Source of the DNA: an uncultured Christensenella sp.
GTDB taxonomy: Bacteria > Bacillota > Clostridia > Christensenellales > UBA3700
Reading direction: 5' to 3'
Assembly: GCA_910583995.1 (NCBI GenBank)
Contig: CAJTYW010000018.1
Location: 1-24,867, forward strand
DNA: 24,867 nucleotides
Below, piece by piece: positions 24,831 through 24,867 of this stretch. Under the pieces are notes generated by a model that searched no databases, was not told the origin of the DNA, and saw only the letters and a program-made list of their open reading frames with translations. Position numbers and translations under genes: made by a program. Position 1 is the first letter of the stretch. The number at the start of each line of letters is the position of its first letter.

Positions 24831-24867
24831 AATAAAACTCTCCTTTTATTTAGTACATAGAATAAGT
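24786..24867 (-). repeat. 5' module shared with the left surface gene (1622-1704)
   Basis: The block 24786-24867 matches 1622-1704 at all but about two substitutions and one 1-nt gap. It covers the first 15 codons or so, the ribosome binding site, and the start of the recombination site. Similarity falls off sharply right after the FFAI codons. This indicates a shared switch cassette attached to different surface genes. Confidence 0.85.
24852..24867 (+). repeat. Partial copy of the inverton recombination site, cut by the window edge
   Basis: AGTACATAGAATAAGT equals the first 16 nt of the repeat at 1689-1716, in the same orientation and at the same distance (within 1 nt) from the start codon. 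The rest lies outside the window. Confidence 0.8.

Noticed and set aside
1..24867. CRISPR array, tRNA, rRNA, prophage or transposase genes
   Set aside because: No regularly spaced repeats, tRNA-like cloverleaf or matching coding regions were seen.

Overview
The window looks like a chromosomal stretch of an AT-rich, low-GC Bacillota bacterium, probably an anaerobic gut-type Clostridia member. The reasons are a monomeric [FeFe] hydrogenase, strong AGGAGG-type ribosome binding sites, consensus sigma-A promoters, a purine-riboswitch-like leader, dockerin-like modules and NahK-type amino-sugar metabolism. No phage, transposon, CRISPR, tRNA or rRNA is visible. Nearly all genes read on the minus strand; only nagA reads on the plus strand.

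Layout. (1) 1-1666: the N-terminal 555 codons of a secreted or surface protein with beta-helix and Ig-like parts, running off the left edge. Just upstream (1670-1867) is what looks like an invertible promoter. Two perfect 28-bp inverted repeats flank 123 bp that carry a TTGACA-N18-TATAAT promoter, which in this assembly points away from the gene (OFF). In the same orientation a perfect 10-nt anti-Shine-Dalgarno would lock the ribosome binding site. (2) 1965-2346: an unassigned structured transcription unit, probably a small RNA, with its own promoter and terminator. (3) 2557-4855: a [FeFe] hydrogenase of group B type and a PHP-family phosphatase. (4) 5016-7835: galE, a cytoplasmic CBM9-like protein and nahK. 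(5) 8143-12792: two paralogous type II membrane proteins with extracytoplasmic beta-helix domains and no known function. (6) 13024-14196: nagA. (7) 14408-15944: an FAD-dependent oxidoreductase behind a purine-riboswitch-like ON switch. (8) 16114-21536: an ABC exporter (permease and ATPase) with a two-component system. (9) 21798-24830: a 1010-residue surface protein with Pmp-like GGG repeats and two dockerin-like modules. Its signal peptide start, ribosome binding site and upstream recombination site are nearly identical to those of the gene at the left edge.

How it fits together. NahK, GalE, the CBM9-like protein and NagA point to use of host-type N-acetylhexosamines, with NahK/GalE on the 1-phosphate route and NagA on the 6-phosphate route. 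The two flanking surface proteins appear to belong to one phase-variable family sharing one recombinase site, so the cell could switch surface proteins on and off. The recombinase is not in the window. The riboswitch-controlled oxidoreductase, the intergenic RNA and the two-layer (promoter plus ribosome binding site) switch are the parts most worth following up.
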